Positions 11,610 to 23,685 of a stretch of DNA of 64,000 nucleotides are shown here, one piece after another (the first letter of the stretch is position 1; every line of letters begins with the position of its first letter). Below the pieces are notes generated by a model. That model saw only the letters and a list, made by a program, of their open reading frames with translations, searched no databases and was not told the DNA's origin. The stretch comes from Tolypeutes matacus (Eukaryota > Chordata > Mammalia > Cingulata > Chlamyphoridae): positions 2,297,687 through 2,361,686 of the forward strand of contig JAKSZT010053837.1 in the NCBI GenBank assembly GCA_026826555.1. The letters are read 5' to 3'. A program made the translations under genes and the position numbers.

Positions 11610-13072
11610 AGGCCTGGCCCCAATCAAGATGGCGGAGTGAGAAGTGTCAGGGCTCTGTGCCTCTGGAGATTTGAACAATCAGCAAGAACTGGCAGAAACA
11701 TCTTTCTCAAAGCTCCAGAAAACATTTAAAGGACTACAATAACAGATTGAACACCAAATCAAGAAAAAGTCTACTTAAGAGTGGTAGGATTTCATGGCAC
11801 CTTGGCTGGCCTATCCCCAATGCCTCACCGGCTCAGTGCAGAACTGAGCATATTCCCAGTGTAGATCCCTGATCCTGGATCTGGAGGGAGCAGAGTAACC
11901 CTCAGGCACATACTGGGAACATGTATGTGTGGCCCAATCTGTCTGGGGCGGCCTGAGTTCACAGTCCCAGAACTTGCCCTGCATGTAGAAGGCGGCTCAC
12001 AGAGCTCTCACACAGTCCACTGTAGTAGTCAAATGGATGCCTGGGGCAAGAGATTGCTGGTTATAGAACATATAGTGCAATGTCTAGAACATAAGGAACC
12101 TGTTTGCTAGGGAAGAGGGGTTATTTGGAACCATGTAAACAGGGTGTGCATACCCAAGACTAGACATGTGTGCAGAAAGAACCAGGGAGGTTCCTATGCT
12201 TGGGCCTGGAGCTATTTTCTAAATTCATTGCATGGGTAAACTCTGAAGAAGAGCAGTCATACAGGTCAAACCGCAATGACTAGGAAAGGTGCTTTCTTTT
12301 TTTCCCTTATTTTATTTATTTAGTTAGTTAGTTAGCTCCTGGCATTCTATAAGACCTCCGTCATAATAATAGCTGGATATAAGCCTAAGGAACAGACATC
12401 TCAGAATCTAAATTCCAATGATAACATCTTAAAATATCAAAAATTTCCAGGTTTCAACAAATGAATACAGAACATACAAAGAAATAGGAAATGATGGCCA
12501 AAGAGGAATAATAAAGCTTTAGAAACCATCAATGAGGAGATCAGACCTGAGACATTCCAGACAAAGACTTTAAAAAATGGTCTTAAATATGCTCAAATAG
12601 CTAAAGGAAAATATGGACAAAGAACTGAAGGAAATCAGGAAAATGATAGGTGAATTCAAAGAGAATATCAATGTAGAGATAGAAATTATGAAAACATAGA
12701 AATTGTGAAAACAAACGTGCAAACAAACAACAAACAGAGACAAGATCACAGTAACAGAAATAAAAAATTCCTTAGAGGGATTTAATAGTAAATTGGAGCT
12801 GGCAGAAGAAAGAATCAATGAACTTGAAGATAAGACAATTAAAAATATCTAATCGGAGGAGCAGAAAGAAGAAAGAATGAAGAAAAGTTAACACAGCCTG
12901 AGTGTAACCTATGGGACACCATCAGCAGAACAATATGCACATTGTGGGAGTCCCATTAGGAGAAGAAAGAGAGAAAGGAACAGAGAGAATATTCAAAGAA
13001 ATAACAGCAGAAAACATCCCAAATTTAATGAAAGGTATGAATATGCACATCCAAGATGCTCATGGCTCAGAG
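11610..13072 (+). mobile_element. LINE-1 or HAL1-like 5' portion with ORF1 remnant
   Basis: The sequence starts with the LINE-1-like caagatggcggagtgagaag near 11627. A Lys/Glu-rich, coiled-coil-like remnant of ORF1 follows at about 12600-12850, then a block (gggagtcccattaggagaag; 12950-13060) seen in old L1/HAL1 elements. No ORF2 follows, so it is 3'-incomplete or a half-L1. A hAT element abuts it at 13073. Confidence 0.65.
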
Positions 13073-14088
13073 CAGGGGTTCTTAACCAGGGGCCCACAGA
13101 CCCCCAAGGGGTCCATGGAAAGATTTCAGGGGGTCCGTGAGCTTGAATTGAAAAAAATCAACCCAATTTGGTGTCCAACATGATATGCGTGTTGCCTTGT
13201 CAAATACTACACCACAGTTTAATGTTCTTATTCAAGATAAACAAAAACAGTCTGCACATTGACATGTCTTTAAAAAAATAAAATTTAGCTTCAATTTTTG
13301 ATATATTGGATTATTATTTATTATTTAATGTGTTAAGAAAGAATCACATATGTATAGTATAGTATTATATATAGTATTATATCATGTTTTTAATTTTAGT
13401 AAGTATATTTCGATATATGTAACTGATTTCCTTGTAATTTTATTTTATGCATTTAAAAACATTATTCTTGTGGGGATGTGTTGGTGCAGGTGTGATATAT
13501 TTCTTAAATAATACAGAGTATATTGTGGACTTAGTATGATTTTTATTTTGATGTAGTGTGTTCTGAGTGCAGTGGATAATTGCCTGCAAAAAGTTGGTAA
13601 GGATGGCGGAGATGGTTTTATGACGCTGTGGGAAAACTCGAATTTCTAAATGTTTGCCAAAAATGACTGTTTGAACAGATGTTGAACTGTGTTAGGTTAT
13701 CAGGTATTGAAATTATGGGAAAGTTGTAAAATGTTGTTTTGAATAATCCCAAAATTTAATTTAAAGACAGGCCAATATTGAGTGTCATAAAACTATCTGC
13801 CGGGAAGCGGCTGTGGCTCAATCAGTGGGGCTCCCGTTTACCATATGGGAGGCCCCGGGTTCGGTTCCCGGGGCCTCCTGGTGAGGGCGGGCCCGCCCGC
13901 ATGGCGTGGTTGGCTGACCCGGCGAGCACAAGCAGCAAGGGGGGGATAAATGAATAAATAAATAAAAATCTTTAGAAAAAAAAAAAAAAAAAAAAAAACT
14001 ATCTGCCGCTACATTCCGAAAAAGGGTCTGTGGTTTTCACCTGACTGGCAAAGGGGTTCATGAAACAAAAAAAGATTAAGAACCCCTG
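13073..14088. mobile_element. hAT-type DNA transposon (non-autonomous)
   Basis: The terminal inverted repeats are caggggttcttaac at 13073-13086 and the complement of gattaagaacccctg at the right end. The flanking octamers gctcagag and acttagag match at 6 of 8 positions, as expected for an aged 8-bp hAT target duplication. The interior is AT-rich and carries no transposase frame. A DAS SINE is inserted at 13803-13994. Confidence 0.85.
13803..13994 (+). mobile_element. DAS-type SINE, CGGCTG form, inside the hAT element
   Basis: Complete head (gggaagcggctgtggctcaa), GGTTCGGTTCCC box, GGGGGG block and poly(A). TSD aaaactatctgccg at 13789-13802 and 13995-14008. Confidence 0.93.
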
Positions 14089-14927
14089 ACTTAGAGTTTG
14101 CTCAGACAACTGCTCTGTGAGGTGAGGATGACGACCTGTGAGAAAACGAAGCTGGAGCGCAAGCATCAGAAGTCTAGTTTTATAGGCAACTGTCCTGTGA
14201 TGTCAGTGGTGCGGCATGTTTGCCACTTTATTATATAGCTAAGCAGAACATGTGCTTAATCTTTGGGCTGCTGAAGGAGATGAATGGGCTACAAAATGAA
14301 TGTGGCAGTTTAAAAAATTTCTTCATTTTTTTGGACCTGCATGTTTAGCTGTTTTGGAACGCAGTTGTTTCCTTTTTGAATTTCAACTATAAGACTGCTA
14401 CAGTCACAGCACAAAACAAACAAACAAAAACCAGATGTATACATACAAGGAGCTAAGAAGCACAGAAAAATCTGCCTGGAGTGTGAGGAGGGAAGGAAAG
14501 GGTTCACAAAGAAGGGGAAGTTAGAACTGGGGCTTGGAGAATAAATAATGCTCCAGGAAAACAAGGGAGTTAAAAAAAAAAAAAAAAAAAAAAAAACATT
14601 CCAGGGGAGAGAGATAGCACAGAGAATGAATTTTTTCAGTCATCTTTCTGGGTTGATCACGTTTTACCCTGTAAGGGGAAACACTTACAGACATAGTTTC
14701 CTCCAGATCTACCTCTCAGAGTATACAGTTTCTAAATGTCCTACAATCAGACTGACCTAAATTTTTCCCATGGTGCAATGAGAGGTTATATTTTTCCACA
14801 TTCCTGGGCTAAAATGTGGTCGGACAGCGGATAGGAATATGAGCATATCCAGAATGGTTGTGGTCTCCTTCTTCATATAGCACTTTGTTAATCCTTTACC
14901 GCAGCATTTTCCAAATTTGTTTTGCTT
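14089..14927. other. Intronic sequence, no gene
   Basis: Unique or strongly degraded sequence with an A24 run at about 14573-14596. Nothing recognisable. Confidence 0.45.
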
Positions 14928-15114
14928 TAGAGGAACAGTTCTCTAGCTTAGCAGTGCGGTGGGATCTCCTAGTCAGCTTTAAGAAATACTGATGCCTGGG
15001 TCCCACCGCCAGGGATTCTAATTTAATTGGTCTGGAGTGCAGCCTGGGCATCAGGATATTTCAAAGCTCCCCAGGTGATCCTAATGTACAGCCAAGGTTA
15101 AGAATCACTGCTTT
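14928..15114 (+). repeat. MER5A (hAT-Charlie MITE)
   Basis: Matches the MER5A pattern I know: gatgcctgggtcccaccgcc, gattctaatttaattggtct, aagctccccaggtgatccta and aatcactgc at the end. Confidence 0.85.
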
Positions 15115-15260
15115 AGAATTAATTGCATGTTTGTCTGCCCCACTAGACTCTGGGCTCTTGGGAGGAGGGTGTTAATCTTTTCTTCATGCTCCATAGCGTC
15201 CATTAAAGTTCTTTACATTAATAATTGCTCATTAGATATTTGCTGAATTGAATCCATTAG
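15115..15260 (+). repeat. L2/MIR 3'-end-like fragment
   Basis: ctctgggctcttgggaggagg and gctcattagatatttgctg resemble the conserved 3' end of L2. The match is weak. Confidence 0.45.
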
Positions 15261-16075
15261 GACAGAGAACTGGAAAAAAAAAAAAAAAAAAAAAAAAAAG
15301 ACTCCTACTCTACATAGTTATGCTAGGAGAATTAAATGCAGAAGGAAAATCATCATGAGTTCCCAGGGAGTTCAAAAATTGATGACTATGGTGATAAGGG
15401 AAAGCGTGACTCCTGAGAAGAACAAAGCAGAAGAAGTGGAAGTCACCAGATCAATTAATTACCACATGAACCAGAACTCGGTTCTAAGGGAGAGTGAAGG
15501 GAGGTCAGGTGTCCTCAGACAGACTCCTGCACTCCTTCCAGAAAAAATAACCTGCCATATTATAACGCAATTCTGGGGTCCCAAAGTAAAATTTCAGAAA
15601 GAACCCTCCTGCTCTGTTAATTTGGAAAAAAAAAAAAAATGTCTCCAAGGAGGGTCTCGGAAATACAACGGCTACATCACTTGTAGTTATGTCCAGGGCC
15701 ATCCATATGTGGTAATTTTAGGAGTAACGGGAAAGACTTCTTTACCCCCGTTCCTGCTCAACCGATCTCTTCCGCCAGTTCTGAGACTGCTGTGACACAC
15801 TCCTCTGGGTTGAGATATTAAATGTCCTTATTAAAATATCTCTATCTATATAATATCTGAGAGAGGACTCATCCTTTCTTGTCATCCACACAGGCTGTAA
15901 GAAGTATGTTTAATTTATGGGTGGGGGAAAATGCTGAATGGGTTGAGGTGATATAGAACTAAAGGCTCTTCTTACCCAGGGAATACTGACTGGGTGGGTC
16001 TCTGTAGTGATGGGGTCCTGGGGACCCTGGGGGGGATATATCTTATTACTTTGTATGGTAATTTTTGTTTTGCCT
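15261..16075. other. Intronic sequence with an A-run; no gene supported
   Basis: A 146-codon plus-strand frame at 15355-15795 has no recognisable domain and contains an A13 run coding poly-Lys. I treat it as chance. There is an A26 tract at 15274-15299. Confidence 0.45.
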
Positions 16076-16262
16076 ATTTGTCTCCCCCATTAGGTTATGA
16101 GTTCCTTAGGGATAGAAACTGTGTCTTTATCTCTATATCCTTGGAGCATAAAAATATTAATAAAGATTTACTCATTTAGGAGGTGAGAGGTTATCTTCTT
16201 ATCTCCAGTTCTAAGCACAGTGCCTGAAACAAAATAAATGTTCAATAAAAACTGGCTGATGA
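16076..16262 (+). repeat. L2/MIR-type 3'-end fragment
   Basis: gttatgagttccttagggat and ctaagcacagtgcctgaaac followed by aataaatgttcaataaa are the usual L2 end words. Confidence 0.55.
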
Positions 16263-16437
16263 ATTAAAACTCAGTAAAGTGTTAGAATTTCAGGTACATT
16301 GGCAGACTAGAAAGGATTGTACTGGTTGTTTCTTTAGAGTGAAGTTTTCCTATCTTTGAGGTTACACCCCTGCAGAACAGGCTGGGGCCTTTGTTTATAT
16401 ATATATATCAGATCACTCCAGTTAAAGGAAAGAAAAG

Positions 16438-16464
16438 AAGACACACACACACACACACACACAA
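16438..16464. repeat. (AC)n microsatellite
   Basis: About 12 AC units in unique intronic sequence. Confidence 0.9.
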
Positions 16465-16799
16465 AGATTTACTCAATAAATAAATGGATGGATATGTTAA
16501 GAAAATTATCCAATTCTTAGAAGTAAGGCAAAAAAGAGTAGAGCATATCCTTTTAACATCATACTGGAGCATTGTTAAAGGGGCCGCCCCAAGGATTAGT
16601 TCTCTGGGACACTATCTATGTTTGATTTTTCTATTTACTATTTATTAAAGCCCAGAATTTACATGTTAATTTACAGATTTCTAACTCAAAGGTTACAGAT
16701 TTATTGCCCTGTAGAACATTAACCAGTTTTGTGTCTACCTAGCAATCTTACTTTATTTTTTTTTAATGCCTATAAATATCCATTTCCTCAAATACTTTT

Positions 16800-17282
16800 T
16801 TTTTTAAGATTTATTTTATTTTTGTAAGCAAATACACATATATGCATATATATTTATAAAAAAAAAAAAAAAAGATTTATTTTTATTTACTTTATCCATT
16901 TTAAACACCCCCTTCCCCATTTGCTGTTTTGTGTCCATTCGCTAGGCAATTCTGTGTCTGTTTCCTGCCATCTCTTCTCATCCTCCTCCTCTAGTCTTCA
17001 CCAGGATTAGATCCTGGAGACCTCCGATGTAGGAGAGAGGTGTTCTGCCACCTGCACCACCTCGGAGCATCTTGTCCTGTCTCTCCCCTGTCTCTCTCCT
17101 GTTACGTCATCATCTTGCTGCATGGCTCCCGGGGCCTGGCGCCTCACCGGCACACAGAGCCTGGCAGCCCATGCACCTTCTATATATATATTTTTTATTT
17201 TACCGGGAGGTCCCGGGGATCGAACCCAGGTCCCTCCATATGGCAGACGGACACCCAACCATTTGAGCCACATCCGCCCCCG
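16800..17282 (-). mobile_element. DAS-type dimeric SINE, reverse
   Basis: Both tRNA-like units are present in complement: the right unit with GGATTAGATCC near 17004-17014, the left with GGGGATCGAACCC near 17215. The 5' T-rich part is long because of an internal A/T insertion. TSD tcctcaaatactttt at 16785-16799 and 17283-17297. Confidence 0.92.
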
Positions 17283-17297
17283 TCCTCAAATACTTTT

Positions 17298-17980
17298 GAA
17301 ACCTATTTTATCATCTCTTTGGATCATTTGACATATGTTCATTCTATTTTTGTATGAGAGTGAATTTTGAAAATCATTCTTTGATAGATGGATGAATGAG
17401 TGAATGACTGGAAGCAAATAAGTGGGAGGGAATAACCACAAAGAAGAATAGAGGGGCTCAGAGGACAAACTTTGCTCACTTCATAGGTCTGTCAAAGACT
17501 ATTAGTGGCTAAGCATAGCAACTGCGAGCAACTTCTAGACTCAAAAACCTCTAACAAACTCCTTAAAACAAAACAAAACAAAACAAAACAAAAAAAGAGA
17601 GAAATGATTCAATAACAGGCAAGGGCAATTCATGATCTTAGACTGATTCTTAGATGAGAAAATGAAATAGCTATAAAGGACATTATTGGGACAGTCAGCA
17701 AAATTTGAATATGAACAGTAGATTAGATAATAGTATCCAATGTTACATTTCCTGATTTTAACAGTAGTATTGTGGGTATGTAAGAAAATATCCTTGTTCT
17801 TAGGAAATACATGCTGAAGTATTTAAGGGAAAGTATCATGATGTATATAACCTATTTTCAGATGGTTCAGAAAAAATAATACAATATAAAAGAACTCAGA
17901 ATAAGGCAAATGTGGCAAAATGAAATTCTGAAATTATTTCAAAATGAAACGTTTAAAAAACAAAAACAAACAAACAAAAG
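17298..17980. other. Intronic unique sequence
   Basis: AT-rich, with an (AAAAC)n run at about 17568-17592. No gene seen. Confidence 0.45.
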
Positions 17981-17990
17981 CCCTCTAACA

Positions 17991-19297
17991 GGTTTTCCCA
18001 GAGCCACCGCCGCAGGTCCCAGCAGCTCGGCTCGCTAAGCTGGCTCGGTCGCCAAGATGCCCAAGAGGCAGGTCAGCTCGGCGAGGCGTGAAGGAAGAGC
18101 CCAAGAGGAGGTGGACGAGACTGTCAGCTAAACCCACTCCTGCGGACGTGGAAACGAAGTCGAACCGGGCAGAGGGAAAGGATAAATCTTCGGACAAAAA
18201 AGTGCAGTCAAAAGGGAAAAGGGGAGCAAAGAGAAAACTAACTTAAGTGGCTAATCAAGAAACTAAAGATTTACTTGCAGAAAATGGAGAAACTAAAAAA
18301 AGAGTCCAGCCTCTACTGAAGCAGGAGAGAAAGAAACCAAGTCTGATTTCTATGATTTACCATGCCTTATCAAGTGGTCCCTGTTTCGCCTTCTTGTACA
18401 ATCCAGAATATTTTTATCAACTATTTTGTAAATGCAATTTTTTTTTGTCTCTCTAGAAGAAACATTTTTAAGAAAGATTGGAATCCCACCTCATCCCATT
18501 TTTCAAAAAAGGGTAAATGCCTTTTTTCTTTTTTTTTTTTTTATGAGAGGAAATCATTTGCTGGTTGTTTATTTTCTGATACAACCAGAAAATAGTGGGA
18601 TATTGGATTATGGAAGGCTTTGACTCTCTTGGAGGTCAGCTTAATGTTCTATAGGGTGTGGGGGGGGTGACAGTTTTTATACCCTATAAATTCAAGGCAT
18701 ACTAAATAAATGGTGATTTGGAGTCACAGTTGTGCATTTAATATTTTAAACATTTTTAATTACTTCTATTTCCATGCTTTTTAGAATTGTTTCTTTTTTT
18801 TTTTTTTTTTTTTTCCAGGAGGTACGGGGGATCGAACCCAGGTCCCTCCACATGGGAGACGAACGCCCAACCGTTTGAGCCACACCCATCCCCCCGAATT
18901 GTTTCTTAAAACTACTCCCTGATCTTGGCTCTCTCTATCAGAACTGTGTGCACTTAACATCCTCGGTCATGGCTGTCCAGTTTTTCTAATTTTGTTATGT
19001 GCTGTGAAAGATTGGAAATGTGAGTATGTAGTGTGTATGATACTAAATTGTGAATTAGTGGGACTTAGGATGTAACAGCTTATCAACATTTGAAGACATT
19101 GGTACTTGATAATCCTCTTAACAAAAACTTGCCTACAAATATTAACCTGTAAAGTCACTGGAATAACTGTAGAAAAGAATTACAACTACATGCTTTTAGG
19201 TTTTTGTATGTACATTAAGAATTGTGTACAAATTGCTCATAATTTCTGTGTGATCTTCAAAACAACCAATAAAATATCAATTATGAAAGGAAAAAAA
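17991..19297 (+). pseudogene. HMGN1: Processed pseudogene of HMGN1
   Basis: Retrocopy of the nucleosome-binding HMGN1 mRNA, intronless from 5' UTR to poly(A). The ATG at 18057 opens MPKR.VSSA, and recognisable pieces follow in shifting frames (KDKSSDKKVQ, KGKRGAK, VANQETK, AENGETK). Frameshifts and early stops, the first about 72 bases after the ATG, abolish coding. The HMGN1 3' UTR is recognisable to an AATAAA at 19269-19274 and an A7 stub. It is flanked by a 10-bp TSD, ccctctaaca, at 17981-17990 and 19298-19307, proving L1-type retroposition. A SINE interrupts the 3' UTR at 18796-18895. Confidence 0.95.
18796..18895 (-). mobile_element. DAS-type SINE, short GGATGTGG form, inside the HMGN1 pseudogene
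   Basis: A poly(T) then GGGGATCGAACCC and GAGCCACACCCATCC in complement. TSD gaattgtttctt at 18784-18795 and 18896-18907. It must be younger than the HMGN1 retrocopy. Confidence 0.93.
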
Positions 19298-19488
19298 CCC
19301 TCTAACAACTGAACCGAATTCATTCCTACTGAAATTATGAAGAAATTCTTCCAATCTAGGCAGGTCCATTTTATTCCTGTGATTTGTTCAAGAAATTTAA
19401 TATTAAACTAGAATTTTTGTAATATTGAATTTTCTCATGACTTGCCTAAAGAAAAACAGAAACATTTTTTGTAGAATAAGAACCATCT

Positions 19489-19584
19489 GGGGGTCGGATG
19501 TGGCTCAACTGGTTGGGCGTCCGTCTGCCATATGGAGGGACCCGGGTTCGATCCCCGGGACCTCCCGGTGTAAAAAAAAAAAAA
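19489..19584 (+). mobile_element. DAS-type SINE, short GGATGTGG form
   Basis: A GGATGTGGCTCAACTGG A box and GGTTCGATCCC B box, then poly(A) straight after the head. Imperfect TSD aaccatctg / aaacatctg. Confidence 0.9.
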
Positions 19585-19639
19585 ACATCTGCTGCACCCA
19601 AGCAGATACATAAGGCCATTTACTCATGAGCAGTAAGAT

Positions 19640-19835
19640 TAATTACAATGACAATAGTTATAACGTTAATATTAGCAATAGCTGATACTTACTTTGTTCT
19701 TGCCTTGTGTTAGGTACGTTATATGCGCTTTTATGGGTACTTCTAGGTAGGTAATATTATTAGACCCATTTTACAAATGAAAAAAAACCCGAGGTCATAC
19801 AGTTGGAATGTATTCCTGCCAAAACTGCTTCATTC
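19640..19835 (+). repeat. MIR-type element
   Basis: gctgatacttactttgttc, cttgtgttaggtacgttata, cccattttacaaatgaaaaa and gaggtcatacagttgg are characteristic MIR words. Confidence 0.75.
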
Positions 19836-21440
19836 CCAAGCCCATGCTCTTAAGCCCCATCTGGGTTTCACGCCCAGTGAGACCACAGAGGCCATAAAGT
19901 GAGCTCACAAGGTCACAATGTCTCCCACAAGTAGGTCTTCCTTAACCCTCCAGTCAACACAGGAATGTAAAGCTATTCTCCTACAGCCCTCTTGCTCATC
20001 CACAGTTACATATATTCAATATCCTAGCTCAGAAGCATGTGACATAGTGAAAAATTGGGAGGAAAAAGATCACTCCCACCACATATTATAGATCCGCTTA
20101 GCATAAAAAATGCAGTAGACATGTTGGTCTGGAAATATAGCATTTCTTCAGAATAAAGAATATGAGACACTGGAAATTCATTATGACAAATGATTGTTGT
20201 TGTTTTTTTATTACTCTGCTGCCGTTTTTTTTTGTTGTTTTTTTTTGTTTTTTATGTTTATTTTTTTACTTTACTAGAGAATTTGTGGGTTTACAGAACC
20301 ATCATGCATAAAATACAGGATTCCCATATACTGCCCTATTATCAACACCTTGCATTGGTATGGAACATTTGTTATTAACTGTTGCTTTCTAAACCCAGAA
20401 GGAAAGCAGGACTCTAGACTTCATTGTGAATTGAAGTGAGGAAAAAGTTTGATAAATGGTATTATCCCAAGAAGAAAGCCATCTTACAACCTCACAAAAT
20501 AGCCCGTAACACCCAGTAAAAATTCCTGGGTGAGGAATTCTGGATATCTGAATTTAAGGAACTATTACTCTTCCATTACCTTCACCTCTTTCTTTGTCCT
20601 TTACATGAATTCTAAAAATATTAGAAATAAACAGGGTCAGCATCTTTTGCAAGATTTCAGGGAGTCAGGAAGGCTTCTAACCCCCAATTTCTCTCACAAT
20701 TAGAGTATCATTTGATGCATTAATTACCTATTAAAATGTAAATGCTTTTTAAGGATAAACATTTTTTCACTTTATTGGTAGTGATCTCTGAGCCCCCTTC
20801 CATCTTAGGGATCTGTGATCTTGGTGAAAATGAAAGCAGAAGAGACTGAAAACAAAAGCCATGAGGACAACTGGTATCTGTGAGGATGAAGATAGGATGC
20901 CATTATAGGAAGAGGTGAATGAAAAGAGGATAAATTTCATCTATTTGACAGTTTTGTGAAGGGATGGGTAGCCATTGGGATAAATACCCTAGAAGTCTAC
21001 AAAGAAGTATGAAGGAAAGGAGCCTGAGCATAACCCCACATGAAGGCTTGTATTGACCATGGGCAACAGTCCTCCCATAACTCTTTGCTAGCCATGTTGC
21101 AGGAGAAAATGTTAGGGCATATTGGCACCTCTTTGTGGGTAATCACTCCATGGATATATAAAGGACACTCTCCAATATTTCTCAGCCCTGTGCCACTTAG
21201 TAGAGTTCTTCATAAAAAGGTTTCCAGATTTATAATACCGGGTAAAATGTGATCTTTCTAAAAGATGTCCATTCCAGGTTAGTTGGATCAGATAAACACT
21301 CTCACCTTCCTTGAACTACCATCTCCCTACTGTTCACCAAAGACTGTAAAGTAAGATAAAAAGGCTGACTATTCATTATGATGGTGTATGCAAAATAGTC
21401 TTCAATCATATATTTGCCCAATATTCTTGTCCAATATATT
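19836..21440. other. Intronic sequence with one reverse L1 3'-end fragment
   Basis: At 20265-20385, words such as gaatttgtgggtttacagaa and cccatatactgccctattat match the complement of an L1 3' UTR, seen again at 39410-39545. The rest looks unique, and no gene is supported. Confidence 0.5.
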
Positions 21441-23665
21441 TTGATCGCGTAGTATGAACCAGGATTGTGCTAATTGCTGGAGATAGAGACGTTAACAAGA
21501 CAGACAAGGTCCTTTCTTTTATGGAGCTTATCTCTAGCAGGGGAAACATATAGTAAACAATTGAATAAATATATATAAATAAATGATTCTGAAATGATTG
21601 GTGCTATGGAAAAAAATGAAGCAGAATGAGGGACCAAGAATCAATAAGGAATGGGATAGCAGATGGTTGGTTGGTTACTCAATGGCCCCTCCCAATTCCT
21701 CTCTTGCCTGCCTCTCACTCAAGAGGCTGAAAAGGCAAGATAATCACTTGCCCACCAACCACTGCTGCTAAAGTTGATCACATCAATATCATATGCTTCT
21801 GGCAATTGAGAAAAGACAAAGTCTCCTGGCAGGATGTTGGGAAAATTTTTCTTCCTTGATAAAAGGGAAGAGGCACGTGAGGAGTGTTCTCTCTTATAGG
21901 CCTGGACACTACTCTGCTTCTTCCTTTGTCAACTGTTGTGTGATGATATCAGAGTACTAGGTAGTATTTTATGAGATCAGGGTAAGCCCTGAGACTCTCA
22001 GAGATACCATCCAGTTCCCTGACATTGTGGTGCCACCTCCAGACTTATCAAACAAGCAGTGAATGTCTTTATGGCTTAAGCCCCTTTAAGTTTTCTGTTA
22101 CTTGCCTCTGAAAGTATCCCAAGTGATGCAGGGCCTTATTTTAAATATGGTGGCCAGAGAAAGGTTTTCTAAAGAGGTGACATTGGAGCTGAAACGCCAA
22201 TAAGAGGAAGCCAGACATGGAAAACTTAGAATAGCATATTAGGTAGAAGGAACACATGCGAAGACCCTGGGGCAGGAATGAGCATATTTTTTGGTTGGAG
22301 CATATAAATGTGACAGAAATGGTACCTAATATAATTGGAAAGGTAGGCAGGGGTCAGATCATGTAGTACATTATAAGGCCATAGATTTTATGTTTATTAC
22401 AGTGAAATTCAGTTTAGGTTTTAAGCAAAGGAATGATATGAATATGATCTGATTTATGCTTTTAAAAGACATCTTTAGTTGCTGTGTAGGTGGTCATGAG
22501 TCGAAGTGGGGAGGCCTCCTGGCTATTGCAGTATTCTAGGTAAGTGACGATGGTGACTTAGACTAGGGTGGCAGCACTGTACGTGGAGAAAGTAGATGGC
22601 TATTGAAAATATTTTGGAGATACAGCCAAGATCTGCTGATGTGTGAGAGGGCTAGAGGATGGGGATGACTCCTAGATTTGATAGTTTGGGGAGCTGGAAA
22701 TCAATATTTCTATTTTAAACAAGTTAAATTTCTATAAGATATTCAATTAGAACTATCCAGTTGGCAGTTGAATATGTTTGGAGTTTGTGGGAGAAGTAGG
22801 CTAGGGTTGGAGATTTAATTTGGAATCCATAAATATTTAGGTAGCATTTAAAGTGATGTGCCTGGATGAGCTCCCATAGGGAATGAATGAAGTTAGAAAA
22901 GAAAGATAGCCCCAATAAACTCAACATATATAGGTCAAGCAGAAGAAAAGAAGTCAGAAAAGGTATAGATGAAAAGATTAGGAGGAAATTGCAAAATATG
23001 GTGTCGCCAAAGCAGAGAGATAAGTGTTTCAAGAGAGTAGCTAACTATGTTTAATGCTGTTGAGAGGGTGATGACAAGAGGAACGAAAATTAACATTGGA
23101 TTTGGCAAAGAGGACATCAATGGAAACTGAGAAAGAACAGTTTTGTTTCAGTGAGGGGAGGGGACAAGAGACTAAGGTGGTTTGAGAATAAGAGGAAAGA
23201 AGTAGAGTTTTGAAGAGTTTCATTATTTTATTATGAAAGCAAAGAAATGGAAAGGTTGACAGAGAGGGATATGGAGTCAAGGGAGGTTGTGTTTAATGAT
23301 GCGTGTTGGAATGCCAATGGGAGCAACTAAGAAGAGAGGGAGAAAATGAAGATGTAAGACAGAGAGAATAATTGTAGCACTGAAGTCCTTGAGAAGAAAA
23401 GAGAACAGGATCCAGAGCACAAGTAGAAGGCCTGGTTTTTGATAGAAGGAGGGACTCTTATGTTGTAACAGAAGGGAAGCCAGAGAATATGGGTGTAAAT
23501 ACAGGAAGGCTGACAGATTTGAGGGTGGAAATATGAGTTAATTTCTATTTGATCAATGAATCATAAGCTGAGATCATCAGCTGAGAAGAAATGGAGGTAC
23601 AGGATGCTGAAGGTTTGAGGAGATATGAGAAGATGCAAAACAGTCTTGCAGGAATCAGAAAAGCA
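21440..23665 (-). mobile_element. Long L2 LINE fossil with reverse-transcriptase remnant
   Basis: Read on the minus strand, fragments of an L2-type (CR1 clade) reverse transcriptase appear in order: around 23280-23050 a stretch ending in a CSFSVSIDVLFAKSN-like remnant, then around 22900-22800 a remnant of the HSL.ELIQ...Y region that normally leads into the YADD box. The L2 3' part lies at about 21440-22700 (cctggggcaggaatgagc and gatcatgtagtacattat on the plus strand). Stops and shifts break it throughout. At 2.2 kb it is unusually long for an L2 copy. Confidence 0.75.
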
Positions 23666-23685
23666 AACTTACCAAGAAAACAGAG

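Noticed and set aside
15355..15795. 146-codon plus-strand frame
   Set aside because: Contains a poly-Lys run from an A tract and no domain. No evidence of a gene.
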